From an uncultured Piscinibacter sp. (GTDB lineage Bacteria > Pseudomonadota > Gammaproteobacteria > Burkholderiales > Burkholderiaceae_C), in assembly GCF_937952055.1 (NCBI RefSeq), contig NZ_CALFYO010000021.1, forward strand, positions 186,001 to 250,000: a DNA stretch of 64,000 bases, written 5' to 3'. Below the pieces are notes generated by a model that worked only from the letters and a program-made list of their open reading frames with translations, ran no database searches and had not been told where the DNA came from. Within the stretch, counting starts at the first letter, position 1. Every line of letters starts with the position of its first letter. Made by a program: the position numbers and the translations under genes. This document shows positions 18,898 to 26,641 of this stretch, piece by piece.

Positions 18898-20181
18898 TCA
18901 GTCCGGCAGCGAGCGGGCCCGCTCGCGCAGCAGTTCGCGCTCGCGCAGGTTGCGCGCCAGGCCCGCGGCACGCTCGAACTCGACCTTCGCTTCCCCCGTG
19001 CGGCCCAGTCGGGCGAGCAGGTCGGCGCGCACGCTGGGCAGCCACTGGTACTGCTTGAGCGCCGGCTCGTTGGCGAGCGCGTCGACGAGTTCCAGCGCCG
19101 CGGCCGGGCCGAAGGCCATGCCCACGGCCACCGCGCGGTTGAGCTCCACCACCGGCGAGGGCGAGACCTGCGCCAATGCATCGTAGAGCGCGACGATGCG
19201 CGACCAGTCGGTGGCGTCCGGCGTGCCCGCACGCGCATGGCAGGCGGCGATGCCGGCCTGCAGCGCGTAGGACCCGAGTGCCTCGCCGCTTGCCGCACAC
19301 AGCGACTCCGCCCTGGCCAGCGCCGCCAACCCGCGGCGGATGAGCAGCCGGTCCCAGCGGCCGCGGTTCTGTGCCAGCAGCAGCACCGGCCGGCCCTCGG
19401 CATCGATGCGGGCGGGCAGCCGCGAGGCCTGAAGCTCCATCAACGCGACCAGGCCATGCACCTCCGCCGCATCGCCCGCCAGCTCGGCCAGCACACGCCC
19501 CAGGCGCAGCGCGTCCTGCACCAGCGCGGGCCGCATCCAATCGTCACCGGCCGTGGCGGTGTAGCCCTCGTTGAAGATCAGGTAGATCACCTCCAGCACC
19601 GAGGCGAGCCGCTCGTGCAGCGCGGAGCCTTGCGGCACCTCGAAGGGCACACGCGCTTCGGCCAGCGTGCGCTTGGCGCGCACGATGCGCTGCGCGACGG
19701 TCGCTTCTGCGACGAGGAAGGCGCGTGCGATCTCGGCAGTGGTCAGCCCGCCCAACAGCCTCAGAGTCAGCGCGAGCCGTGCCTCGGTGGACAGCACCGG
19801 GTGGCAGGCGGTGAAGATCAGGCGCAGCAGGTCGTCCCCGATGCGGTCGGCGCGCCTGTCGTCGAGGCCGTCGACGAAGTCGGGCACCACCAGCGCCTGC
19901 TGCGCCTCCAGGTCGAGGCCGATCTCCTCCAGCTTGCGCGCCAGGTTCTGGTCACGCCGCAGGCGGTCGAGCGCGCGGTGCTTGGCGGTGGTCATCAGCC
20001 AGGCTCCCGGGTTGTCGGGCACGCCCTCGCGCGGCCAGTGCTCCAGCGCGGCGATCAGCGCGTCCTGGGCCAGTTCCTCGGCGAGACCGACATCGCGCAC
20101 CAGGCGCGCCACACCAGCGACGATGCGCGCCGACTCGATGCGCCAGACCGCTTCGATGGCGCGATGCGTGGCTTCGGCCAT
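18898..20181 (-). CDS. ECF sigma factor, ECF42-like, with long C-terminal extension
   Basis: A 427-residue extracytoplasmic-function sigma factor. Region 2 is at about 10-75 (DVGLAEELAQDALIAALEHW, DNPGAWLMTTAKHRALDRLRRD) and region 4 at about 115-165 (GGLTTAEIARAFLVAEATVAQRIVRAKR). The remaining roughly 240 residues form a helical, TPR-like extension with a GRWDRLLIRRGLAAL motif and an AALELVDAL repeat. In this group the extension is thought to regulate activity in place of an anti-sigma factor. No anti-sigma gene is adjacent. It overlaps the VOC gene by 1 nt (TGATG) and heads toward fumarase. Genes for YciI/DGPF proteins next to it are the hallmark context of ECF42. Confidence 0.9.
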   Translation of the reverse strand: MAEATHRAIEAVWRIESARIVAGVARLVRDVGLAEELAQDALIAALEHWPREGVPDNPGAWLMTTAKHRALDRLRRDQNLARKLEEIGLDLEAQQALVVPDFVDGLDDRRADRIGDDLLRLIFTACHPVLSTEARLALTLRLLGGLTTAEIARAFLVAEATVAQRIVRAKRTLAEARVPFEVPQGSALHERLASVLEVIYLIFNEGYTATAGDDWMRPALVQDALRLGRVLAELAGDAAEVHGLVALMELQASRLPARIDAEGRPVLLLAQNRGRWDRLLIRRGLAALARAESLCAASGEALGSYALQAGIAACHARAGTPDATDWSRIVALYDALAQVSPSPVVELNRAVAVGMAFGPAAALELVDALANEPALKQYQWLPSVRADLLARLGRTGEAKVEFERAAGLARNLRERELLRERARSLPD

Positions 20182-20591
20182 CAGGCTTTCGGCGATTCGG
20201 CGCTGGGGTCCATCCAGAACACCTCCCACTGGTGCCCGTCGGGATCCTCGAAGCCGTGCTGGACCATGAAGCCGTAGTCCTTGCGCTCGACGGGCACACG
20301 GCCGCCGGCGGCGACGGCCTTGGCCACCATCGCGTCCACCTCGGCGGCGTTCGCGCACGACAGGGCCACCAGCACCTCGGTGCTGTTGCGCGCGTCGGCC
20401 ACCGGCTTCTTCGTGAAGCCCTGGAAGAAGGGCTCGGCGAGCAGCATGGCGAAGCTGTCGTCGGCGATCACCATGCACAGCGCCTTGTCGTCGCTGAACT
20501 GGGGGTTGAAGGAGAAGCCCAGCGCGGTGAAGAAGGCGCGCGTGCGCGCCACGTCCCGGACCGGCAGGTTGACGAAGATCTGGCGTCCCAT
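20181..20591 (-). CDS. VOC (glyoxalase/extradiol fold) family protein
   Basis: Small VOC protein of 136 residues with the layout of YaeR/PhnB-like lactoylglutathione-lyase relatives: FVNLPVRDVARTRAFFTALGF at the start and FEDPDGHQWEVFWMDP at the end. The C-terminal glutamate of QWEV fits a VOC metal ligand; the substrate is unknown. It is coupled by a 1-nt overlap to the ECF42-like sigma gene and lies 10 nt after the YciI gene. Confidence 0.85.
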   Translation of the reverse strand: MGRQIFVNLPVRDVARTRAFFTALGFSFNPQFSDDKALCMVIADDSFAMLLAEPFFQGFTKKPVADARNSTEVLVALSCANAAEVDAMVAKAVAAGGRVPVERKDYGFMVQHGFEDPDGHQWEVFWMDPSAESPKA

Positions 20592-20601
20592 GTCGCCTCC
20601 T

Positions 20602-21024
20602 TCAGCGCTCGCTCGTGCCCAGGCCGATCTCGCGCATGCGGTCGAGCGCAGGGTCGGAGCCGAAGTCCTCCAGCTCGTAGAGCCGGCGCACCTCGATTTC
20701 GCAATCCACGCCCTCCGGGAAGGGGCGCGGGAAGCGGCGCGACCACTCCATCGCCTCCTCGGGCGAGCGCACCTGGATCACGGTGTAGCCGGCGATCAGT
20801 TCCTTGGTCTCGGCAAACGGGCCGTCGACCACCACCGGCTTGCCGCTGCCCCATCGTATGCGCCAGCCCTTGGCACTGGGCTGCAGGCCTGAGCCGTCGA
20901 GCAGCACGCCGGCCTTGGCGAGTTGCTCGTGGTAATCGGCCATGTCGGCCATCAGCTTCGGGTCGTCGGGAATGATGCCGGCCTCCGACATGGGCGTGGC
21001 CCGGACGATGATCATGTAGCGCAT
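20602..21024 (-). CDS. YciI family (DGPF domain) protein, copy 1
   Basis: A 140-residue YCII/DGPF protein. The family core is MRYMIIV at the N-terminus and VVVDGPFAETKELIAGYTVIQV with the name-giving DGPF sequence. The C-terminal extension ends in acidic EDFG and basic residues. It shares the same N-terminal start and DGPF block with the next gene upstream, suggesting duplication. Function unknown; genetic linkage to ECF42 sigma factors is well known. Confidence 0.88.
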   Translation of the reverse strand: MRYMIIVRATPMSEAGIIPDDPKLMADMADYHEQLAKAGVLLDGSGLQPSAKGWRIRWGSGKPVVVDGPFAETKELIAGYTVIQVRSPEEAMEWSRRFPRPFPEGVDCEIEVRRLYELEDFGSDPALDRMREIGLGTSER

Positions 21025-21108
21025 GAACGGCTCCTGCTGCGTGGCGGCGGAGCCCCTGCCCCGCTCATCCCCACAACGAACGGCGGCGCGCGGTTTCGAC
21101 AGCGCCGC

Positions 21109-21471
21109 TCAGACCGAATCGTCGAAGCATGGCGCCAGCGCGCGCACCTCGACCGGGCACCACTGCGCCGCCGGACATTCCGCAGCCACCGCCAGCGCGG
21201 CCTCGCGGCTGGGGACGTCGATCATGAAGAAGCCGCCGATCATCTCCTTCGCCTCGGCGAAGGGGCCATCGACCACGCTCACCTTCCCGCCGCCACGCTG
21301 CACGCGCGCAGCCTCGGCATGCGAGGCGAGCGACTCCACCGCGACGAGCTGGCCGCGCTCGCGCAGTCTCTCGCCGAAGGCATGCATGGCGGCGTACGCA
21401 GCCTCGCCCTCGGCGCGCGTTCGCGTGGCGCGCTGGCCGGGCGGCTCGACGATCAGCAGCATGTAGCGCAT
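21109..21471 (-). CDS. YciI family (DGPF domain) protein, copy 2
   Basis: A 120-residue paralogue of the neighbouring gene: MRYMLLIVEPPG start and VSVVDGPFAEAKEMIGGFFMIDV core. It is probably the first gene of the minus-strand ECF42 cluster, with the xerD end 21 nt beyond its start. A GCTAAT hexamer lies 10 nt upstream of the ATG on the minus strand. Confidence 0.87.
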   Translation of the reverse strand: MRYMLLIVEPPGQRATRTRAEGEAAYAAMHAFGERLRERGQLVAVESLASHAEAARVQRGGGKVSVVDGPFAEAKEMIGGFFMIDVPSREAALAVAAECPAAQWCPVEVRALAPCFDDSV

Positions 21472-21492
21472 GGCGTCGAAGATTAGCGCAAA

Positions 21493-22389
21493 TCAAGCCC
21501 GCGGGTGGTGCTGGGCGTGCAAGGATTTGAGCCGTTCGCGCGCCACATGCGTGTAGATCGTCGTCGTAGAGATGTCGGCATGGCCGAGCAGCATCTGCAC
21601 CGCGCGCAAGTCGGCGCCGTGGTTGAGCAGATGCGTCGCGAAGGCGTGGCGCAGCGTGTGCGGCGACAGCGGCACACGCACCCCGCCGCGCAGCGCATGG
21701 GCCTTCACCAGTTTCCAGAACATCTGGCGTGTCATCGGCCCGCCGCGACCGGTGACGAACAGCGCGTCGCTCGCCTGACCCTGCAGGATCTCGCCGCGCG
21801 CCTCGGCGAGATAGCGCTCCAGCCAAGCGCGTGCCTCCTCGCCGAAGGGCACGAGGCGCTCCTTCGAGCCCTTGCCGGTGACACGCAGCGCGCCTTCGGT
21901 GAGCGACAGGTGCACGGTCTTCAGCGTCACCAACTCGCTGACACGCAGACCGCTGGCATACATCAGCTCGAGCATGGTGCGGTCACGCAGGCCCAGCGGC
22001 GTGCCCACGTCGGGTGCGGCCAGCAGCGCCTCGACCTGCGCCTCGCTGAGCGTTCTGGGCACGCGCAGCGGCGCCTTGGCGGCGCCCATCTTCAGCGTCG
22101 GGTCGGCCACGACGAGGTGCTCCCGCAAGGCCCAGCGGAAGAAGCGCCTGAAGACACTGAGGCGACGGTTCGCCGAACTGGCCTTGCTGCCCGCATGGCG
22201 GGCCACCGCGTAAGCGAGCAGGTCGGACTCGGTGGCCGATTCGATCGGGCGGTCCGTCCCGGCGGCGAGCCACGCCGCGAACAGCGTCAGGTCGCGCCGG
22301 TACGCGGCCAGCGTGAGGTCGGCCAGTCCCTCCTCGATCCACAGCGCATCGATGAAGCGGTCGACCAGTTCGCAGCGAGGGTTCGTCAT
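21493..22389 (-). CDS. xerD: Site-specific tyrosine recombinase XerD
   Basis: Chromosome-dimer-resolving recombinase of 298 residues. The N-terminal SAM-like core-binding domain spans about 1-100. The catalytic domain shows all signature residues: Arg in ASGLRVSELVTL, Lys in GKGSKERLVPFG, HTLRHAFATHLL (His/Arg), GHADISTTTIYTHV (His and the nucleophile Tyr). The start is ATG 22389; an in-frame GTG at 22404 lies inside a terminator hairpin and is less likely. This is a housekeeping Xer, not an integron integrase: it lacks an IntI-type insertion and is 37 kb from the cassette array. Confidence 0.93.
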   Translation of the reverse strand: MTNPRCELVDRFIDALWIEEGLADLTLAAYRRDLTLFAAWLAAGTDRPIESATESDLLAYAVARHAGSKASSANRRLSVFRRFFRWALREHLVVADPTLKMGAAKAPLRVPRTLSEAQVEALLAAPDVGTPLGLRDRTMLELMYASGLRVSELVTLKTVHLSLTEGALRVTGKGSKERLVPFGEEARAWLERYLAEARGEILQGQASDALFVTGRGGPMTRQMFWKLVKAHALRGGVRVPLSPHTLRHAFATHLLNHGADLRAVQMLLGHADISTTTIYTHVARERLKSLHAQHHPRA

Positions 22390-22390
22390 G

Positions 22391-22417
22391 AAAGGAAAAG
22401 CCACCCGGAGGTGGCTT
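22391..22417 (-). terminator. Intrinsic terminator after the tctC-type gene
   Basis: On the minus strand an 8-bp perfect stem AAGCCACC/GGTGGCTT with loop TCCG is followed by TT-CC-TTT. It lies 31 nt after the binding-protein gene and ends directly at the xerD start codon, so xerD needs its own start signal or read-through. Confidence 0.75.
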
Positions 22418-22447
22418 CGCGTGTCGGCATGCCGGGCGGCCTGCAGC

Positions 22448-23416
22448 TTACAGCGACAGCTTCTGCTGCACGACGACCTTCTTGTAGACCTCCAGTTCGG
22501 CCTTGATCTGATCGGTGAACTCGGCCGGCGTGTTGCCGACGATCAGCGAGCCGGTGGCCTCGATGCGCTGCCGCACACCGGGGTCCTGCAGCGCCGTCTT
22601 CGCCGCGGCATGCAACTTGTCGATGATGTCCTTGGGCGTGCCTTTGGGCGCCAGCAGTCCGTAGTAGGCCATGCGGTTGACCGGCTCGAGGCCCACTTCC
22701 TTGAAGGTCGGCACGTCGGGCAGCGCCGCCAGGCGCTGCGGTGCGGCGACGACGATCGGCACCAGGCGACCGTCCTTCACGAACGGCAGGGCCGAGGGCA
22801 GGTTGTCGAAGATGATCGGCACCTGGCCGGCCACCGTGTCGTTGAGCGCCGGACCCGCGCCGCGGTAGGGGATGTGCGTGATGAAGGTGCCCGACAGGCT
22901 CTTGAACAGCTCGGTCTGCAGATGGCCGATGCCGCCCGTGCCAGAACTGGCGTAGCTGTACTTGCCCGGGCTGCTCTTCAGCACTTGCAGGAAGGCCTTG
23001 TAGTCCTTGGCCGCAAAGGACGGATGCACGGCGATCAGGTTGGGCGTCGCGGCGATGTTCATGATCGGCACGAAGTCCGCGACCGGGTCGTAAGGGATCT
23101 TCGGGTTGATGGCCGGGTTCGCCGCCGTCGTCGACACCGTCGCCATGCTCAACGTGTAGCCGTCCGGCGCCGACTTGACCACCTCCATCGCGCCGATCAC
23201 GCCGCCGGCACCGGCCTTGTTCTCGACCACCACCGTCTGGCCGAGTGCCGCCCCCATCTTCTCGGCGATGATGCGTGCCACGATGTCGGTCGTGCCACCT
23301 GGCGCGAAAGGCACCACCAGACGCACCGGCTTGCTGGGGAAGGCCTGGGCCATCACGAGGGGCGACGCCGACGCAAGCGACAGGGCGGCCGCGGCGATCA
23401 GGGTTCGTCGATGCAT
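22448..23416 (-). CDS. Tripartite tricarboxylate transporter substrate-binding protein (Bug/TctC family)
   Basis: Periplasmic binding protein of 322 residues with a cleavable signal (MHRRTLIAAAALSLASA..., cleavage near residue 23). Typical Bug motifs are FPSKPVRLVVPFAPGGTTDIVAR and VVVENKAGAGGVIGAMEVVKSAPDGYTL. The ligand, usually a carboxylate, cannot be predicted. No TctA/TctB membrane genes are adjacent, which is common for the many orphan Bug proteins of Burkholderiales. A good AGGAG lies before the ATG. Confidence 0.93.
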   Translation of the reverse strand: MHRRTLIAAAALSLASASPLVMAQAFPSKPVRLVVPFAPGGTTDIVARIIAEKMGAALGQTVVVENKAGAGGVIGAMEVVKSAPDGYTLSMATVSTTAANPAINPKIPYDPVADFVPIMNIAATPNLIAVHPSFAAKDYKAFLQVLKSSPGKYSYASSGTGGIGHLQTELFKSLSGTFITHIPYRGAGPALNDTVAGQVPIIFDNLPSALPFVKDGRLVPIVVAAPQRLAALPDVPTFKEVGLEPVNRMAYYGLLAPKGTPKDIIDKLHAAAKTALQDPGVRQRIEATGSLIVGNTPAEFTDQIKAELEVYKKVVVQQKLSL

Positions 23417-23469
23417 GGGTGGTTTCTCCTTGGTGGGTTGAGAGGAAAAGTGTAGAGGCAGCGAGGCGC

Positions 23470-24060
23470 TCAGGCCTTGCCGAGCAGCCCCGCCTTGAGC
23501 CGCGAATCGACCGGATCGCTGCCGATGAAGATCTTCAGGATCGCCGCAAAGAACGCCTCGCCGTCGAAGGGATCTCCCTTTTGCTGGCCGTTCACGCTGA
23601 GCACCAGGCCGCGCGCGGGCAGGTAGTCGAGGTCGACGACGTCGCCCTTCTTCAGCGTGACCAGCGCCGCCACCGTGCGGTCGAAGCGGTCGATGCGATC
23701 ACGCAAGGCGGCGCGCTCCGCCTCGCCGAGGTTGCGCCGCATGCCCTTGTCGAAGGCCTTGACGAACTCCTTGGACTCGACCTCAACCATCATCCTCATG
23801 CGCACGCGCTTGGGGCCCTTCTGCGCCAGCACGGCATCCGGCGAGCTCGACTTCTCGCCGACATAGAGGCCGGCGGCATAACCCTTGAACCAGGCCACCG
23901 CGCGCAGTCCGACGCCGTTGAGCACCAGCTCGGTGTCGGCAAGGCGGATGCGGTCTTCGAAATGCTGGCCCTCGATCACGGCGGCACGGGCGCCCAGCGA
24001 GACAGCGAGCAGCAGGGACAGGCAGAGGCTTCGGACGTATCGCATCGGCGCTTGGTGCAT
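23470..24060 (-). CDS. Chalcone isomerase-like family secreted protein
   Basis: A 196-residue protein with an N-terminal signal peptide (RSLCLSLLLAVSLGARA). The mature part fits the bacterial chalcone-isomerase-like domain: LVLNGVGLRAVAWFKGYAAGLYV near the start and LSVNGQQKGDPFDGEAFFAAILKIFIG near the end. Despite the name the bacterial members are not shown to isomerize chalcones. The start is ATG 24060 (GGAACC upstream) or ATG 24045. It is divergent from the AEC transporter across 126 nt. Confidence 0.82.
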   Translation of the reverse strand: MHQAPMRYVRSLCLSLLLAVSLGARAAVIEGQHFEDRIRLADTELVLNGVGLRAVAWFKGYAAGLYVGEKSSSPDAVLAQKGPKRVRMRMMVEVESKEFVKAFDKGMRRNLGEAERAALRDRIDRFDRTVAALVTLKKGDVVDLDYLPARGLVLSVNGQQKGDPFDGEAFFAAILKIFIGSDPVDSRLKAGLLGKA

Positions 24061-24186
24061 GGACGGTTCCGGAGGTTCCCGGGCCGCGCCTGCAACGGCG
24101 ATGCTGCACGAGCGGGAGACGGGCCGGGCTGTGGGAAGTACGCACAGGGTGGACCCGGACATCGGACCCGCCGCTGGCAAACTCGC

Positions 24187-25092
24187 ATGATGCCCGACGC
24201 CCTGCTGCTGCTGCCCGATTTCACCCTGATCGTGATCGGCTGGCTGCTGTGCCGCCACACGCCGCTGAACCGCAGCGTCTGGGACGGCGTCGAGCGGCTC
24301 GTCTACTACCTGCTCTTCCCGGCGCTGCTGTTCAGCGCCATCCTGCGGCACCCGCTGCAGCCCTCGGCGGCCGCGGCGCTGGCCGGTTGCGGGCTCGGCG
24401 TGGTGCTGCTGGGCGTGACGCTGGCCTACGCGATCGGGCGCTGGCCCGGGGTCGACGCCAGGCTCCATGCCTCGGGCGCGCAGGTGGCGTTCCGCTTCAA
24501 CTCGTACGTGGCGCTGGCGCTTGCCGAGCGCCTGGCGGGCATCCAGGGCGTGGCCTGGGTGGCGCTGCTCGTCGCGCTGTGCGTGCCGCTGTGCAACATC
24601 GCCGCAGTGTGGCCGCTGGCGCGGCACGGCGGCCAGGGCTTCTGGCGCGAGCTGGCGCGCAACCCGCTGATCGTCAGCACGGCCGCCGGCCTGGCCTGCA
24701 ACCTGCTGGGCATCCGCCTGCCCGATCTGGCGACGACGACGCTGGTGCGCATCGGCGCCGCCGCGCTGCCGCTCGGGCTGATGGCCGTGGGCGCCGGGCT
24801 CACCTTCGGCGGACTGAGACGCGCGCCGGCGCTGGCCGCGGCCCTGCTGTCGATCCGCCACGCGGTGCTGCCGGCCTTCGCCATCGCGGCGGTGATCGCG
24901 CTGCGCATGCCGCCGGCGCAACAGGCCATCGTGGTCGCCTTCGCCGCTCTGCCCACCGCGTCCAGCGCCTACGTGCTGGCCGCACGCATGGGCGGCGACG
25001 GCAGCTTCGTCGCCGGGCTGGTCACGCTGTCGACGCTGATCGGCATGGCCGGGTTGCCGCTGGCACTGCTGATCCTGCAGGCGGTCGCCTGA
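24187..25092 (+). CDS. AEC family transporter (auxin-efflux-carrier fold)
   Basis: Inner-membrane protein of 301 residues with about ten helices in two halves: LLPDFTLIVIGWLLCR first, and RIGAAALPLGLMAVGAGL plus AALPTASSAYVLAARMGGD in the second, both typical of the AEC/bile-acid-transporter-like fold. Substrate unknown; bacterial members often move carboxylates. Two consecutive ATG codons (24187, 24190) are available as start. It ends 1 nt before the convergent queG stop. Confidence 0.88.
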   Translation: MMPDALLLLPDFTLIVIGWLLCRHTPLNRSVWDGVERLVYYLLFPALLFSAILRHPLQPSAAAALAGCGLGVVLLGVTLAYAIGRWPGVDARLHASGAQVAFRFNSYVALALAERLAGIQGVAWVALLVALCVPLCNIAAVWPLARHGGQGFWRELARNPLIVSTAAGLACNLLGIRLPDLATTTLVRIGAAALPLGLMAVGAGLTFGGLRRAPALAAALLSIRHAVLPAFAIAAVIALRMPPAQQAIVVAFAALPTASSAYVLAARMGGDGSFVAGLVTLSTLIGMAGLPLALLILQAVA

Positions 25093-25093
25093 G

Positions 25094-26176
25094 TCAATCC
25101 TGCGCCAAGGCCCAGTCGATGTGCTCGCGCAGCAGTGCATCGGCATGCTCGCGCCCCGCCCGCAGCGCCTGCCGGACGGCTTCGCCTGCCCCGGCGCGCA
25201 GCGCGTTGCCCATCGCCACGGCCAGGTTGCGCCGCCAGCGCGCGTGGCCGATGCGGCGGATCGCACTGCCTTCGGTGCGGCGCAGGAACTCGGCCTCGTC
25301 CCAGCCCCACAGCGCGAGCAAGGTCCCGCCCGTGAGGCCTTCGCGCCCGTCGAAGTCAGGCAGCGTGCTGCGCTGCACGTACTTGTTCCACGGACAGGCG
25401 AGCTGGCAGTCGTCGCAGCCGTAGATGCGGTTGCCCATCGCCGCGCGCATCTCGAGCGGGATCGGCCCATCGTGCTCGATGGTGAGGTAGGAGATGCAGC
25501 GGCGCGCATCGAGCCGGTAGGGTGCGACGATGGCGCGTGTCGGGCAGGCGTCGAGGCAGGCCGTGCAGCGGCCGCAATGCGGTTCGGCCGGATCGGTCAG
25601 CGGCAGCGGCAGGTCGACGTAGATTTCGCCGAGGAAGAACATCGAGCCTGCCTCGCGGTGCAGCGCCAGCGTGTGCTTGCCTCGCCAGCCGATGCCGCTC
25701 TTCGCGGCGAGCTCGACCTCGAGCACCGGTGCCGAGTCGGTGAAGACGCGGTGGCCGAACGGGCCCACCGCGTCGGCGAGCCGGTCCACGAGGCGCTGCA
25801 GCCGGCTGCGCATCACCTTGTGATAGTCGCGTCCACGGGCATAGAGGGACACCGCCGCCTCGGCGGGGCGCGCCAGGCGCTGCCACTCGATCGCCTGCCA
25901 GCCCTCGGGCGCGGCGCGCGGCAGGTAGTCCATGCGCGCGGTGACCACGCGCACCGTGCCCGGCACCAGTTCGGCCGGCCGCGCGCGCCGCAGGCCATGC
26001 GCGGCCATGTAGTCCATCGAACCGTGGAATCCGTTCTGCAGCCACTGGAGCAGGCCCGCCTCGGCGGAACCCAGGTCCACGTCGGCGACTCCGATCTGGG
26101 AAAATCCCTCCGCCGCGGCCCATGCGCGCAATTGCGCGAGCAGGGCCGGCCCGTCCAACTCGCGATCGACGCTCAT
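25094..26176 (-). CDS. queG: Epoxyqueuosine reductase QueG
   Basis: Cobalamin- and Fe-S-dependent enzyme of 360 residues that reduces epoxyqueuosine to queuosine in tRNA. The DUF1730 N-terminal domain (FSQIGVADVDLG) is followed by two ferredoxin-like cysteine sets, CGRCTACLDACPTRAI and CDDCQLACPWNKYVQ, and a C-terminal HEAT-like region (RIGHARWRRNLAVAMGN). The ATG directly abuts the divergent tsaE start. Confidence 0.95.
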   Translation of the reverse strand: MSVDRELDGPALLAQLRAWAAAEGFSQIGVADVDLGSAEAGLLQWLQNGFHGSMDYMAAHGLRRARPAELVPGTVRVVTARMDYLPRAAPEGWQAIEWQRLARPAEAAVSLYARGRDYHKVMRSRLQRLVDRLADAVGPFGHRVFTDSAPVLEVELAAKSGIGWRGKHTLALHREAGSMFFLGEIYVDLPLPLTDPAEPHCGRCTACLDACPTRAIVAPYRLDARRCISYLTIEHDGPIPLEMRAAMGNRIYGCDDCQLACPWNKYVQRSTLPDFDGREGLTGGTLLALWGWDEAEFLRRTEGSAIRRIGHARWRRNLAVAMGNALRAGAGEAVRQALRAGREHADALLREHIDWALAQD

Positions 26177-26641
26177 TTGACGATTCTAGGAAGCCGCACG
26201 CTGCATTGGGCCAACGAGGCCGACTGCGAGGCCACCGCGCGTTCGCTGGCTGCGCTGTCCGCGCTGCGCGACGCCTTCGTCGAGCTGCACGGCCCGCTGG
26301 GCGCCGGCAAGACCACCTTCGCGCGGCACCTGCTGCATGCGCTGGGCGTCGCCGGGCGCGTGAAGAGCCCGACCTACGCTGTGATGGAGCCCTACGAACT
26401 GCCCGGCGGCATGGTCTGGCACTTCGACTTCTACCGCTTCAACGACCCGCAGGAATGGGAGGACGCCGGCTTCCGCGATGTCTTCGCCAGCCCCGGCCTG
26501 AAGCTCGCCGAGTGGCCCGAGAAGGCGGAGGGGCTGCTGCCCGCGCCCGACCTGCGCGTGGACATCGAGCCGCTGGAGGGCGAGGCACGCCGTGTCACGC
26601 TGGCCGCCTGCACGCCGCGCGGACTGGAACTGCTGCCATGA
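26177..26641 (+). CDS. tsaE: tRNA threonylcarbamoyladenosine biosynthesis ATPase TsaE
   Basis: P-loop ATPase of 154 residues supporting t6A synthesis by the TsaBD complex. Walker A is GPLGAGKTTFARHLL, followed by KSPTYAVMEPYE and the WHFDFYRF signature, and LAEWPEKAEGLLP. The only reasonable start is TTG 26177 (reads MTILGSRTLHW), immediately next to the queG ATG on the other strand. Upstream in-frame sequence lies antisense over queG. It overlaps amiC by 4 nt. Confidence 0.92.
   Translation: MTILGSRTLHWANEADCEATARSLAALSALRDAFVELHGPLGAGKTTFARHLLHALGVAGRVKSPTYAVMEPYELPGGMVWHFDFYRFNDPQEWEDAGFRDVFASPGLKLAEWPEKAEGLLPAPDLRVDIEPLEGEARRVTLAACTPRGLELLP
26183..26188 (-). promoter_or_regulatory. -10-like TAGAAT directly before queG
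   Basis: On the minus strand TAGAAT ends 6 nt before the queG ATG. The box lies inside the first codons of tsaE, so a transcript starting from it would be leaderless. Confidence 0.4.

Noticed and set aside
17327..19540. 737-codon minus-strand frame over fumarase
   Set aside because: Shadow of the class I fumarase and the sigma-factor gene; no recognizable motif.
21493..22389. Tyrosine recombinase as the integron integrase
   Set aside because: It has XerD sequence and length, lacks an IntI-type insertion and lies 37 kb from the array next to unrelated genes.
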